Origin: a virus
Reading direction: 5' to 3' (one strand)
Virus record (IMG/VR): IMGVR_UViG_3300036828_000667
Location: 49,839 to 113,838 of that record
DNA length: 64,000 nucleotides
Part shown: positions 49,108-56,897 of the stretch, one piece after another
Position numbering within the stretch: position 1 is the first letter of the stretch
How the letters are laid out: each line of letters opens with the position of its first letter
Notes under the pieces: model-generated
Database searches by the model: none
What the model saw: the letters and a program-made list of their open reading frames with translations, nothing else
Told to the model about the DNA's origin: nothing
Translations under genes and position numbers: made by a program

Positions 49108-49419
49108 TTATGGATCTTTTCTTAGATTGACTGCCCACCCATGAAGAACGTTGGATATTTCTACAGGATTGAGCTTATCCTGGGTGAGGGCAGAGACTGC
49201 GTTGCCTACCTCCATCATCTCGCCATATGTTAGTTCAGTCAAGAGCCTAGCAATAGCTTGAGACTTACTAGGTGCTGGAGGCATGGTGTAAGGAGAAGTT
49301 GAACTGGGAAGAGAATATGGGCTTGCCGCTTTGCCATTACTCTCAGATGATCCTAACTCCCGTAGTTTACCAAAGGTCCTTTCGGTATCCGTTACTGTTA
49401 CTGATGTATCTGTCATATT
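49108..49419 (-). CDS. hypothetical protein
   Basis: 103 aa from ATG 49419 (GGGGGG 7 nt upstream). Ser/Thr/Pro-rich first half, helical second half (AIARLLTELTYGEMMEVGNA). Not recognised. Confidence 0.6.
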   Translation of the reverse strand, partial: NMTDTSVTVTDTERTFGKLRELGSSESNGKAASPYSLPSSTSPYTMPPAPSKSQAIARLLTELTYGEMMEVGNAVSALTQDKLNPVEISNVLHGWAVNLRKDP

Positions 49420-49845
49420 GTAACCCCCCATTTATGACCAAGTTACGGAAGGGGCGAAGCCACATGTAAAATGGCACAAAACATGAGACTTGCCCCTCCC
49501 GCTTCTTCCCAACCTGTAGAAGTTGCCTGCTAAGCACTACAGATTGGAAACATAGAAATGGAAGGGACAGGTTCGCATTTGTCCCTCCCACTCCACCTTC
49601 TAGCCCAGAACCATAGCGACGGGAGCCCTGGACCAGAAAGCTCTAATCCTTTACCCCAACTCTTCGGAAAAAGAAAGGGGAGAGAGCCTTCAATTCTCTC
49701 CCCTTTGCGCAATTTTCAACAGCCGTATTCGAACGACCTTTCCCTTTCTATCACAGGTGAAATCATTTTCACCAGATCCGGCTCTCACCGAATTCTGTCA
49801 CTCGATTCGCCAGATACGAACTCCCCCTTAAATATAGCGATTAAG
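49420..49845. other. 426-nt gene-free stretch with several hairpins
   Basis: Contains GGGACA/TGTCCC at 49564-49585, an 11-bp hairpin at 49674-49706 and a small GGTGAAA/TTTTCACC hairpin near 49755. Short open frames here are purine/pyrimidine-biased and lack ribosome sites. The hairpins would isolate the homing endonuclease gene at 49846 from 49108. Confidence 0.5.
49674..49706. terminator. bidirectional terminator-like hairpin
   Basis: AAAGGGGAGAG pairs with CTCTCCCCTTT around an 11-nt loop; A-run on the left and T-run on the right make it usable from both sides. Confidence 0.65.
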
Positions 49846-50520
49846 TCATGGTTTCTTTTTCCATTTACATTTGTCGAAGTGCCAGCGGTACATAGCAAAT
49901 CCAGTACCTGTAAAACCACAATTAGGATGAGGACAGGTCAGGACTTGTTTAGTATTATGATTAGGACCAGCAAGAGCCTTACGTCCTCCCTTACTAGTCC
50001 ATTCAATCTTTTGTTCTGGACTTGCAGTTTTACTTACATGATTGGGACCTTCGAAAGCTTTACGACTCCACTCAGAAAGCTTTTCTGGGGTTGCAGCATG
50101 TATTCCTAGCCCAAGCTCGGCCGCTCTACGTCCTGCTTTACTAGTCCATTCAGCGCGCTGTTCTGGCGTCATAGCGTGTATTCCTACTCTAAGTTCAACA
50201 GTTTTATATCCTCCGGTATTCCCTGCTGCGATCCTTTGTGCATGAGTCAACTTAACATTCCAATTATATTCAGCATAATGTAGACCCCTTTCGTATCCAA
50301 GCTTATCAGCCCACTCCCATTCTCTGTCTCCAGCCACTTGGGTCGTACATTTTATAATTTCCAATATTTCAATTACAGTTCCTTCTGGATATTGCGTCTT
50401 TCTCATCTTAAGATTTACAGTACAACCTACTTTTACTCCAGGAATGTGATAGATAATATGCTCCCTAATTTGCATCTCGATAGGGATACCATCTATGATT
50501 TGGTGTTCTTCCTGATCTTC
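49846..50520 (-). CDS. GIY-YIG-like homing endonuclease with repeated DNA-binding tail
   Basis: 224 aa from ATG 50520 (AAGGA 8 nt upstream). N-terminal IIYHIPGVKVGCTVNLKMRK with Glu in GDREWEWADKLGYERG is the divergent GIY-YIG-like core shared with 1560-2033. It is followed by repeats of TPEQ-x-x-EW(T/S)-KAGR-A type (NUMOD3-like, at least four) and a C2H2-type finger (CPHPNCGFTGTGFAMYRWHF). The repeats would read the target in the minor groove. Confidence 0.7.
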   Translation of the reverse strand, partial: EDQEEHQIIDGIPIEMQIREHIIYHIPGVKVGCTVNLKMRKTQYPEGTVIEILEIIKCTTQVAGDREWEWADKLGYERGLHYAEYNWNVKLTHAQRIAAGNTGGYKTVELRVGIHAMTPEQRAEWTSKAGRRAAELGLGIHAATPEKLSEWSRKAFEGPNHVSKTASPEQKIEWTSKGGRKALAGPNHNTKQVLTCPHPNCGFTGTGFAMYRWHFDKCKWKKKP

Positions 50521-50542
50521 CATTTGAGTAGTCCTTTTCAAT

Positions 50543-50806
50543 TTACTCAATTCGCCATATTCTTACTCCCCCTTCTACTATTCTAGTAGACATTTCCCAA
50601 TTTAAGTTATGTTCCTTTAAAAACCGTCGTTTCCAGATTAGAATTTTTCGCTGTAGATATAATTGGTCCAATCCATCAAGTTCATAGAAGATAGATTCCC
50701 CGGGCTTCAACTTTAACCACGTTTTGTAAAAGCTATCGTCTCTTACACGAGTGCCTCTACGAGATGGCATCGGTATATTTTTTTCTATTTTCGGCTCTCT
50801 AATCAT
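50543..50806 (-). CDS. hypothetical protein
   Basis: 87 aa, basic, helical, not recognised. Overlaps 50799 by 8 nt. Confidence 0.5.
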   Translation of the reverse strand: MIREPKIEKNIPMPSRRGTRVRDDSFYKTWLKLKPGESIFYELDGLDQLYLQRKILIWKRRFLKEHNLNWEMSTRIVEGGVRIWRIE

Positions 50807-51032
50807 GATCGTTCCTCACGTATGGATTATTCCGGTTGCTTCCTGGCTCAGAACACTCCGTTTGTTCGACATTCGGAAACTCATAATGAAATCCCATTTC
50901 CGAATCATCATCTACTTCTATATAGTTTCCATCAGCTAACGCTATCTCGATAGGGTCCTCACAACCACAATCAAGACACCAAGCACCGGGCCAACCGCTC
51001 CATCGATGACCTACGCCTTTTTCTTCTCCCAT
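50799..51032 (-). CDS. conserved small phage protein
   Basis: 77 aa. GHRWSGWPGAWCLDCGCEDP is a motif I recall from small phage proteins of unknown function. Overlaps 51011 by 22 nt. Confidence 0.6.
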   Translation of the reverse strand: MGEEKGVGHRWSGWPGAWCLDCGCEDPIEIALADGNYIEVDDDSEMGFHYEFPNVEQTECSEPGSNRNNPYVRNDHD

Positions 51033-51268
51033 GAGTCATCCTCGTATGCGAGATCAGCTAGTTTCAATATAGCCCGTGCACGGGACAACATCAACGATTG
51101 AAACTTCTCCTGATTGTGATCAGGGTACTTCTGCCACTCACGCCCAGGCAAGCGCTGGGACAACGCAGTTACAGATTGACAATCGCAACTCTCAGTCTTA
51201 AAGTCAATATGTCCGACATACTGGCAATATGTTGAGAGACTTGTTGGCTGTTTGACATAGTGAAACAC
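51011..51268 (-). CDS. hypothetical protein
   Basis: 85 aa, with a CDCQSVTALSQRLPG segment and helical C-terminus. Not recognised. Confidence 0.5.
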   Translation of the reverse strand: MFHYVKQPTSLSTYCQYVGHIDFKTESCDCQSVTALSQRLPGREWQKYPDHNQEKFQSLMLSRARAILKLADLAYEDDSWEKKKA

Positions 51269-51288
51269 CTAAACCTACTACTGGTGTT

Positions 51289-51315
51289 GGGCAGAGTAGA
51301 ACCCTGCCCTTTTTA
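51289..51315 (+). terminator. hairpin with T-run on the + strand
   Basis: GGGCAG pairs with CTGCCC around 9 nt and is followed by TTTTT in the + direction, opposite to the flanking genes. On the - strand it still separates 51418 from 51268. Confidence 0.5.
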
Positions 51316-51358
51316 CGTTTGCTCAACTGTCATCAATTCCACGTTGAGTTAGATGCCG

Positions 51359-51387
51359 CTTGACAGCGGTTGATATCAGACCTATCT
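51359..51387 (+). promoter_or_regulatory. strong promoter-like site facing antisense
   Basis: CTTGAC-N17-CTATCT is the closest match in the window to the rhizobial sigma-70 consensus (CTTGAC-N17-CTATAT). It points into the 3' end of the - strand gene 51418-52269, where no + gene exists. Confidence 0.5.
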
Positions 51388-51417
51388 ATGCATTTAGATG
51401 CACCTGACGAGCGATGT

Positions 51418-52269
51418 TCAGCAAACAACCTTGAGGTGATTTTTCTTTAGACTGTCAGTTCCTGTCAAAGCAAATCGCTTTAATAGAAGCAGTTGTGTGG
51501 CTTCCTTACGCTTAGTCTTAGAAGCTACATTGTCCTCGTGACAACACATTAGTATCAACTCGTATTCTACGTTCGTGAACATCTTTTTTGCCTCTGCTAA
51601 GTAACGTCGGTATAGCTCCTTTTCTCTAAAGGTTTCATTCTGAGCTTCTTGCAGACGAGGAAAAGCAGAGTCACACTGCTTCTGAACTTCTACTCTCACA
51701 GCCTCTCTAAATTGAACATCGAAGTCATGCTGCAGTTTCTTCTGCATTGAACGTACAGCTGCTGTATACTTCTCTTTCATCGAAGCACTTCGGAGTGCTT
51801 CGATAGAGATGGCGTTGATCTCAGCAAAAGCCTTCTGGCGACCTTCTTCCCTAGCTCTAGCTATAGTAACTGTATGTTCAGTAACGTTGAAATCTTTAGC
51901 AACCTTCTCACGAGAGATCGCTTCATCATTCTGTACAGCAGACCGCACATAGTCTTGGACTGGTTCAGTATCTGTCTTCTTAGTGGTACGACGCTGCTTC
52001 TGCTTAGACTTAGATGACGCTGGATATGCTTTGCCATCCTTGCCGACACGCTTTTCATCAGGTGCGTAATTTTGCGCACCTGACCTCGCGTTCCTAATTG
52101 TGCCCTCAGACACCCCCATTTCCTCAGCGATAGCACGATTCGACTTCCCTCGATTAGCCTCAGACTCCACTGCCCTACGAGCACGTTCACCAGCAGTGAT
52201 ATAAGATACACCACAGCCACATGTTACCGTTGCTGAGGCATCACACTTAGAACAATACATAGTAGTCAT
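51418..52269 (-). CDS. zinc-finger/HTH regulator
   Basis: 283 aa. N-terminal CSKCDASATVTCGCG knuckle, then two HTH units (SNRAIAEEMGVSEGTIRNAR ~43-62; ISREKVAKDFNVTEHTVTIA ~119-138) separated by a basic Ser/Lys linker, and a helical C-terminus. Architecture resembles KorB/ParB-type HTH pairs and phage regulators. Probable transcription regulator of this block. Confidence 0.65.
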   Translation of the reverse strand: MTTMYCSKCDASATVTCGCGVSYITAGERARRAVESEANRGKSNRAIAEEMGVSEGTIRNARSGAQNYAPDEKRVGKDGKAYPASSKSKQKQRRTTKKTDTEPVQDYVRSAVQNDEAISREKVAKDFNVTEHTVTIARAREEGRQKAFAEINAISIEALRSASMKEKYTAAVRSMQKKLQHDFDVQFREAVRVEVQKQCDSAFPRLQEAQNETFREKELYRRYLAEAKKMFTNVEYELILMCCHEDNVASKTKRKEATQLLLLKRFALTGTDSLKKNHLKVVC

Positions 52270-52315
52270 GATATTTTTCTTTCTATAGTTAATGTTAATA
52301 TCTTCAAGGTAGCGG

Positions 52316-52343
52316 AAGGTCAGAGCGGTAACTCTGACCTTCG
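52316..52343 (-). terminator. hairpin after 52354
   Basis: GAAGGTCAGAG pairs with CTCTGACCTTC (11 bp) around 6 nt, 11 nt past the stop of the 133-aa gene. Confidence 0.6.
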
Positions 52344-52353
52344 TTAGTGGTTT

Positions 52354-52755
52354 TTATTCCCCAGTAGACGAGAGTGCTAACTGCGCTTCCCTAGCCCCAG
52401 TCAACAGGTCAGTCCTTGACGCCTTAAAGCGATGCAAGACCCGTTGGATCATGGTTGCGATCTTTGCCGACGTGAATGTGTCAAACATGTCACACATACC
52501 AACATCATCTTTGATAACAGCCCTAAGCTGTATCACTGCATGGGCATCATCATGCTTGATGTTACCGTTTGGCGAGCTAGCCGCCGACAAGCTAGTAACG
52601 AGTTTCTTCCAAAGATCGGAAGTCTCGTAGAGACGCTTGACGATAGGCTCCAAGATATCGATCAGCCGGATCTTAGCTTTCTGCGTTCGAACCAAAGTGG
52701 CTGGAACAGCAGCGTATCTCAGTAACTCTTGACGCTTTTTAATATGATTATACAT
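52354..52755 (-). CDS. hypothetical protein
   Basis: 133 aa, helical, not recognised. Preceded by a 10-bp inverted repeat (CTTTCACTGT 52765-52774, ACAGTGAAAG 52796-52805) that overlaps its likely leader and could be an operator. Confidence 0.55.
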   Translation of the reverse strand: MYNHIKKRQELLRYAAVPATLVRTQKAKIRLIDILEPIVKRLYETSDLWKKLVTSLSAASSPNGNIKHDDAHAVIQLRAVIKDDVGMCDMFDTFTSAKIATMIQRVLHRFKASRTDLLTGAREAQLALSSTGE

Positions 52756-52864
52756 CTCCTTTACCTTTCACTGTTTCGACAAACAGGACCTTAACACAGT
52801 GAAAGAGTATCAACAACTTAAAAGTTCTAATGCATACCTGCCATACTAGAAATGCATATCAATC

Positions 52865-53095
52865 TCAGGCGCAGTTTCCTCTATATAAATCCGGCCGCAG
52901 CTTTTCTCTTGGAATCTTTGTCACCTCCTCAATTTTCAAGAGACGGCTAGCAGGGATACGCTTCCACGATAAAACCGCTGTTGGACTTATGCCAAGTAAC
53001 CTAGCGAGTGCATGGGCTGATCCAGCAATGTTTATAGCATGGATCAAACCCGGCTCACGTTCCACTAAGCTCATCTTTGGACCGGGTTTATGCAT
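52865..53095 (-). CDS. YdaS/Cro-like HTH regulator
   Basis: 76 aa from ATG 53095 (AGGGAAG 5 nt upstream). GSAHALARLLGISPTAVLSW and PASRLLKIEEVTKIPREKLR match the YdaS/Cro family of phage repressors. The inverted repeat CTAGTC-N4-GACTAG lies 20 nt upstream of the start. Confidence 0.7.
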   Translation of the reverse strand: MHKPGPKMSLVEREPGLIHAINIAGSAHALARLLGISPTAVLSWKRIPASRLLKIEEVTKIPREKLRPDLYRGNCA

Positions 53096-53114
53096 CTCGG
53101 CTTCCCTATAATAG

Positions 53115-53130
53115 CTAGTCTGCTGACTAG
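53115..53130. promoter_or_regulatory. candidate operator upstream of the Cro-like gene
   Basis: CTAGTC TGCT GACTAG, a perfect 6-bp dyad, between the Cro-like gene start (53095) and a CTTGAC-like box on the - strand at 53160-53165. Typical place for autoregulation. Confidence 0.4.
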
Positions 53131-53191
53131 AGATATCTGTCCAATACCTTATAGTACTTGTCAAGACTATACTCAAAAACCACATTTGGTC

Positions 53192-53377
53192 CTATTTTGG
53201 TTTACCTGCCTGTTCCCACTTCATCGCAGCTTCCGCTCCCCGATCCCAACCTTGGGCTGCTACACCATCACCGTAAGGGTTACGATACCTTCGGTCAAGG
53301 TAGTCTTGCCATCCTATATGGAACTCAGCAAAGTTATGATATGGAGCATATAGTTCCTGAATTTGATACTTGGTCAT
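53192..53377 (-). CDS. conserved small phage protein
   Basis: 61 aa. IGWQDYLDRRYRNPYGDGVA and QGWDRGAEAAMKWEQ are characteristic of a small phage family of unknown function. Confidence 0.65.
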   Translation of the reverse strand: MTKYQIQELYAPYHNFAEFHIGWQDYLDRRYRNPYGDGVAAQGWDRGAEAAMKWEQAGKPK

Positions 53378-53412
53378 TTGATTTCCATTCTACTGTCAGA
53401 TATAAAGTAATT

Positions 53413-54324
53413 TTACAATTTGAGAGCCTGTCGGATCAACTCAAACTGTTCAGCTGGAAAGGTGACATTGACAACAGGCTCGCCCTTCTCGTTGACACAC
53501 TCGTCATCGATGATAGCATACTCGAAAGCTTCGAACACGGTTTTCTCAATATCGAGATTCCTATTCTTCTTCTTAGATTCTTGGACAGGTGGCGTATCGT
53601 CCTCGTCTTCTGAGAAGGGAACTCCATCAATGATTTGCATATCATCTTTGGAAGCTCCTCCGTTCAGATGCCTAGGGGAAACTCGTTTCTTACCTGCCTT
53701 CTTAGCAGTGGCCATTCCAGTTCGAAGCGTCTGGACAGCTTCAGTAGCAGTGCCAGCCCCAGCCGTGACCTTCTGGGCTAAGCTAGCACTTACTTCACCA
53801 GCTGCCACCATCTTTTTGATCGGTTCAGGCAAACATAGTAAAGCCAACACCTGACCAATTCGTGATAGTGAGATCCCTGACTTCTCCGCGATCTCGGCTT
53901 CTTCCCAACCAAACTCCAGCAAGCGTCTAAAAACATTCGCTTGCTCCATCGGAGAAAATGGTTTACCCCCATTGCGAAGGACCTGGGAGAAGAGCCTATC
54001 GGCCTCATTCTGGTAACGGTCTTCTGCCTTGACAGGAATAGCTTTAATGTCATGCCCCTTGCTGATTGCCAACAGGGTAGCTCGGAGACGACACTCGCCA
54101 TCGGAAAGGTATGCATTGCCACCTTCCCAGTAACACGTGATCGGCTCCTTGACGCCAACTCGGGCAATAGACCGGGCAAGCTTCTCGATATGCTCAACGT
54201 TCTCGGGATCGGTGAAATCCCGTCCGTTCCATCCTGGCCTTGTCAGAATCAGCCTAGGATCAATTTTATGTATATCCGATCGACCTAGAGAAACCGATGC
54301 AAGTCCGCTTTTTTCGTTTGCCAT
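53413..54324 (-). CDS. ParB-like protein (ParB/Srx fold plus HTH)
   Basis: 303 aa. ParB N-terminal domain (IARVGVKEPITCYWEGGNAY, LSDGECRLRATLLA with the GExR nucleotide box) and central HTH (WEEAEIAEKSGISLSRIGQV). ParB-like proteins of phages may act in partition, CTP-dependent DNA loading, nuclease activity or transcription; no ParA is in the window. Acidic/basic tail after ~residue 215. Confidence 0.8.
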   Translation of the reverse strand: MANEKSGLASVSLGRSDIHKIDPRLILTRPGWNGRDFTDPENVEHIEKLARSIARVGVKEPITCYWEGGNAYLSDGECRLRATLLAISKGHDIKAIPVKAEDRYQNEADRLFSQVLRNGGKPFSPMEQANVFRRLLEFGWEEAEIAEKSGISLSRIGQVLALLCLPEPIKKMVAAGEVSASLAQKVTAGAGTATEAVQTLRTGMATAKKAGKKRVSPRHLNGGASKDDMQIIDGVPFSEDEDDTPPVQESKKKNRNLDIEKTVFEAFEYAIIDDECVNEKGEPVVNVTFPAEQFELIRQALKL

Positions 54325-54437
54325 TTTGTTCTCCTGTAGTCTTCAAGCTATATTTTCAAAAACTACTTTATCATCTAACTTTAGAATACGCTTTTCAGGC
54401 CGATTCGTCAAGCCCCGACCGGTCGAGTTTCATCTGA

Positions 54438-54707
54438 TCATTGAAAAAACTTGATGCTCGTCAACGCAGCAAACAACGCTACTGCGATCATGCCCATGCG
54501 AATAGTCATGTCACGAACAGCAAGGTCGATCTTGTGTTCGACACTAACAATATCAGACTTCAAGATAGCAATATCCGACTTAGTCGCCACACTCTCATGC
54601 AACGCTTCATCCATTGCCTCAGCATGAGCACGGGCATGATCGTCACTTATACCAGCACGTTTAAGCCGATCTATATAAGAAAGCCTATCAAACAAGATTT
54701 CAGTCAT
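54438..54707 (-). CDS. DUF1640-like coiled-coil membrane protein
   Basis: 89 aa from ATG 54707. AGISDDHARAHAEAMDEALH, an ALKSDI-type coiled coil (TKSDIAILKSDIVSVEHKID) and one C-terminal transmembrane helix (GMIAVALFAALTSIKFF) match the DUF1640/CCDC90 type common in proteobacteria. Membrane-anchored; may belong to the lysis or exclusion cassette that follows upstream. Confidence 0.7.
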   Translation of the reverse strand: MTEILFDRLSYIDRLKRAGISDDHARAHAEAMDEALHESVATKSDIAILKSDIVSVEHKIDLAVRDMTIRMGMIAVALFAALTSIKFFQ

Positions 54708-54741
54708 GGGATATTTGCTCCATAGCCCTTGATCCACTTTG

Positions 54742-54764
54742 GAGAGGTGAACCTGTCACCTCTC
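54742..54764 (-). terminator. hairpin, copy 1 of a repeated terminator
   Basis: GAGAGGTGA and TCACCTCTC around the loop ACCTG, flanked by ...CCACTTTG and CGGAAGTAGATCAA. A near copy with a changed but compensated stem is at 55321-55343. Confidence 0.7.
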
Positions 54765-54784
54765 GGAAGTAGATCAAGCTCCAG

Positions 54785-55267
54785 TTAGAAAGTATACACC
54801 CTCACTTGATCATCAGAAGTCGTTACAGAGACTTCCAGGATTTTATCACAACGTGGCCCAATTTTTATCTGTTCTCCAAATTTCAGTTCTACTGTGGTAG
54901 CTTCATAATGCATTTCAGGTCGCTTCCATCCTTGGATATCTTCTTTTCCTTTTATCTCATAATCCTTACCATCAGCTTTTAAGAAGCCATCACAATTACC
55001 TCTATTCAATACAATCTTCTTAATTGTAACTGTGTCAACAGTAGAAGTTATCAGGATACGTAACGCAAGGTACGCCTCAGGTTGCCCTATCCTAATCCGG
55101 TAATCTAATTCAGAGGTCTGTTCTACAAGATATCTAACACCCAACACTCGTGCTGCGTCAGCATCATAATCCCCACTCTTTACACGATTGTTGTTAGGAA
55201 CTCCAGCAAGTCCATAGACAGTTCCAAACACGACAGCAGCTATTCCAAAGATTTTCGGTAACGACAT
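54785..55267 (-). CDS. membrane-anchored or secreted hypothetical protein
   Basis: 160 aa from ATG 55267 (GGAG upstream). Hydrophobic N-terminus (IFGIAAVVFGTVYGLAG) followed by a beta-rich domain containing two Cys (RGNCDGF, GPRCDK) that could form a periplasmic disulphide. Not recognised. Confidence 0.6.
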   Translation of the reverse strand: MSLPKIFGIAAVVFGTVYGLAGVPNNNRVKSGDYDADAARVLGVRYLVEQTSELDYRIRIGQPEAYLALRILITSTVDTVTIKKIVLNRGNCDGFLKADGKDYEIKGKEDIQGWKRPEMHYEATTVELKFGEQIKIGPRCDKILEVSVTTSDDQVRVYTF

Positions 55268-55320
55268 TTGTATTCTCCATTTTGTAAGGGTTTTATGTAT
55301 ATGGTGGATCACCCACCTTG

Positions 55321-55343
55321 GAGGAGTAAACCTGTTACTCCTC
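55321..55343 (-). terminator. hairpin, copy 2 of a repeated terminator
   Basis: GAGGAGTAA and TTACTCCTC around ACCTG. Loop and flanks (CCACCTTG..., CGGAGGTAGATCAA) match the copy at 54742, while the stem differs in paired positions. Confidence 0.7.
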
Positions 55344-55364
55344 GGAGGTAGATCAATCAATCAG

Positions 55365-55652
55365 CTACCATAACTGAACCGGATTGGGTTCTTCAGTATC
55401 TCTAGTACATGACCACACAATAGCGACAACCCATCCCACAAGAGTCCAACCTGCAAAGAAGTTGAGAGCAAAGATCGCTAGTCGGTTGTTATGACGACGA
55501 TTGACAGCAACAATCGTCGGAAGAAAATAAGAAACCACTAATATCCCGACCATAACTAAAGCTCCTGCCGTATCAGGTCCATAATTTTTAGCAACATACC
55601 CAACCCCCATCATCATCCCAGTCAATACAAGAACATTAACTACTATTCTCAT
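55365..55652 (-). CDS. superinfection immunity (Imm-like) membrane protein
   Basis: 95 aa from ATG 55652 (GGAG upstream; ATGA overlap with 55649-55780). Hydrophobic helices with VVSYFLPTIVAVNRRHNNRL, AIFALNFFAGWTLVGWVVAI and VWS: the Imm_superinfect family, whose T4 member blocks DNA entry of related phages. Inner membrane. Confidence 0.85.
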   Translation of the reverse strand: MRIVVNVLVLTGMMMGVGYVAKNYGPDTAGALVMVGILVVSYFLPTIVAVNRRHNNRLAIFALNFFAGWTLVGWVVAIVWSCTRDTEEPNPVQLW

Positions 55653-55780
55653 TTTGTATTCTCCATTTGTAGGGGTTGTGTATCGGTTATCCATACTTCG
55701 ATCAGACTTTCGGTAGGAGGATTCACGCCACATGGCGTCAACGGAGTCCACTTATAACCTTTTGTCTTGAGTTTGGCCAT
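55649..55780 (-). CDS. small hypothetical protein
   Basis: 43 aa (MAKLKTKGYKWTPLTPCGVN...). Its TGA overlaps the ATG of the Imm-like gene, giving coupling. AAGG lies about 10 nt upstream. Confidence 0.5.
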   Translation of the reverse strand: MAKLKTKGYKWTPLTPCGVNPPTESLIEVWITDTQPLQMENTK

Positions 55781-55799
55781 AGTCTTTAACCTTTTATCG

Positions 55800-55916
55800 T
55801 TAGGAATGTCCAAGAAACAGCTTACCTACTATTGTGACTGTTAGTGCTAGATTGAAACCTAGCATCCACTTTACGATAAGTAATTCTCCTCGCATAGATT
55901 CAAGTTTGGACATCAT
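55800..55916 (-). CDS. small membrane protein
   Basis: 38 aa (MMSKLESMRGELLIVKWMLG, then FNLALTVTIVGKLFLG). One amphipathic N-terminus and one transmembrane helix; GGAG 7 nt upstream. Resembles the C-terminal half of DUF1640-type proteins. Confidence 0.6.
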   Translation of the reverse strand: MMSKLESMRGELLIVKWMLGFNLALTVTIVGKLFLGHS

Positions 55917-55939
55917 TATTTTTCTCCAATGTGTAGGTT

Positions 55940-56140
55940 TTATGGTTGCTTAAACTCAATCACGATAGGTGCTAGTGGCATTTGGCCAATCTTGAAACCA
56001 AGCACGCCTGCAAGAACCGCAGTAGTTGCCACTACAAGCAATACCCCTTTTGGAGTCTCCCAGAATACCTGTTTTCGACGCAACAGGATATCTAGGCGTG
56101 TCAATTCTTGTTTTAGATCATTGTCAGGCGTGTCATTCAT
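55940..56140 (-). CDS. single-span membrane protein
   Basis: 66 aa. Charged N-terminus, one transmembrane helix (VLLVVATTAVLAGVLGFKIG, ~33-52). First gene of the membrane cassette; a strong promoter is 40 nt upstream. Holin or exclusion component possible, not shown. Confidence 0.6.
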   Translation of the reverse strand: MNDTPDNDLKQELTRLDILLRRKQVFWETPKGVLLVVATTAVLAGVLGFKIGQMPLAPIVIEFKQP

Positions 56141-56179
56141 TGACTACTCCAGTTTGCCTTCGTCGCACGGTTCATAATA

Positions 56180-56208
56180 ATATAGTCTATTCAATGTTGA
56201 ATTGCAAG
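56180..56208 (-). promoter_or_regulatory. rhizobial-type promoter of the membrane cassette
   Basis: On the - strand CTTGCA (56208-56203), 17 nt, CTATAT (56185-56180). The spacer is almost the same as in the promoter at 57005-57033. It directs 56140 and the Imm cassette. Confidence 0.75.
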
Positions 56209-56256
56209 TAGTCAATTCCAGTTTTTTATTTAAAGGGGAACTTAGAAATAGGAAAA

Positions 56257-56285
56257 GCCTCTTGGCAAGGGTCATGCCAAGAGGC
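56257..56285 (-). terminator. strong intrinsic terminator
   Basis: GCCTCTTGGCA pairs with TGCCAAGAGGC around 7 nt, followed on the - strand by TTTTCC. It ends the 56336-56764 transcript just before the next promoter. Confidence 0.85.
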
Positions 56286-56335
56286 CTAGCAGGTATTTCA
56301 GCGATGACGCTCTCCTTCTATCCCTTGACTCCCCG

Positions 56336-56764
56336 CTATTGAATATCCTTCCAGATAACACGATTAACGATGTCGTGAATCGTGTTCACATGGATACCGT
56401 ACTTCCTAGCTAAAGCCACACTACTAGTAGCTCCACGAGAACTTTTGACATATAACTTTCTAATCTCCCGGACAATCTCAGGCGTCACCTTCACACTAAG
56501 ACTATTCACCCTCTTAGTTTGTATTGCGCCCTTATTATTCTCCTCAACTAAAGTAATCTCCACATTACCAACTGCATAAGGTCCTTTGTCTCCAAACCTA
56601 GCCATACAGTACTGACCATTTTTCTTACCTCGCTCAGAAAAGTGCCCGGAATCATTCCAAATCTTTTGCCATTCATCGAAAGACAACAAGAACGGGATTC
56701 CACGCCCTTTCGCTAGGTTCTTTTGATCCGTATACGCCTTCTTTACTAGATCACGATATGGCAT
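56336..56764 (-). CDS. homing-endonuclease-associated DNA-binding protein
   Basis: 142 aa. GRGIPFLLSFDEWQKIWNDS and NGQYCMARFGDKGPYAVGNV with a C-terminal HTH (VALARKYGIHVNTIHDIVNR) match a phage protein type that carries HTH units of homing endonucleases; FGDKGPYAVGNVEI...EENN has the N-terminal half of an HNH-like motif. Nuclease activity uncertain. The gene has its own promoter (57005-57033) and terminator. Confidence 0.6.
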   Translation of the reverse strand: MPYRDLVKKAYTDQKNLAKGRGIPFLLSFDEWQKIWNDSGHFSERGKKNGQYCMARFGDKGPYAVGNVEITLVEENNKGAIQTKRVNSLSVKVTPEIVREIRKLYVKSSRGATSSVALARKYGIHVNTIHDIVNRVIWKDIQ

Positions 56765-56765
56765 A

Positions 56766-56897
56766 ATGACTCAACTTGTGAGACCAGTGTTCGTGGTGAA
56801 AGTAGCTGGCGGTCAAACGCGCTACGAACTTGCTCCCGCCAACGCCGAACCTTATTCCTACCGGGACAATGGACCACCAGATAGGTGGAATTCTTAG
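56766..56897 (+). CDS. possible small protein
   Basis: 43 aa with natural composition (MTQLVRPVFVVKVAGGQTRY...). No ribosome site is seen and the - strand promoter region follows, so it may be spurious. Confidence 0.3.
   Translation: MTQLVRPVFVVKVAGGQTRYELAPANAEPYSYRDNGPPDRWNS

Noticed and set aside
49558-50109. 183-codon + strand frame
   Set aside because: Half runs through the hairpin-rich spacer and half is antisense to the GIY-YIG-like repeats; no ribosome site.
53420-53854. 144-codon + strand frame
   Set aside because: Antisense to the ParB-like gene.
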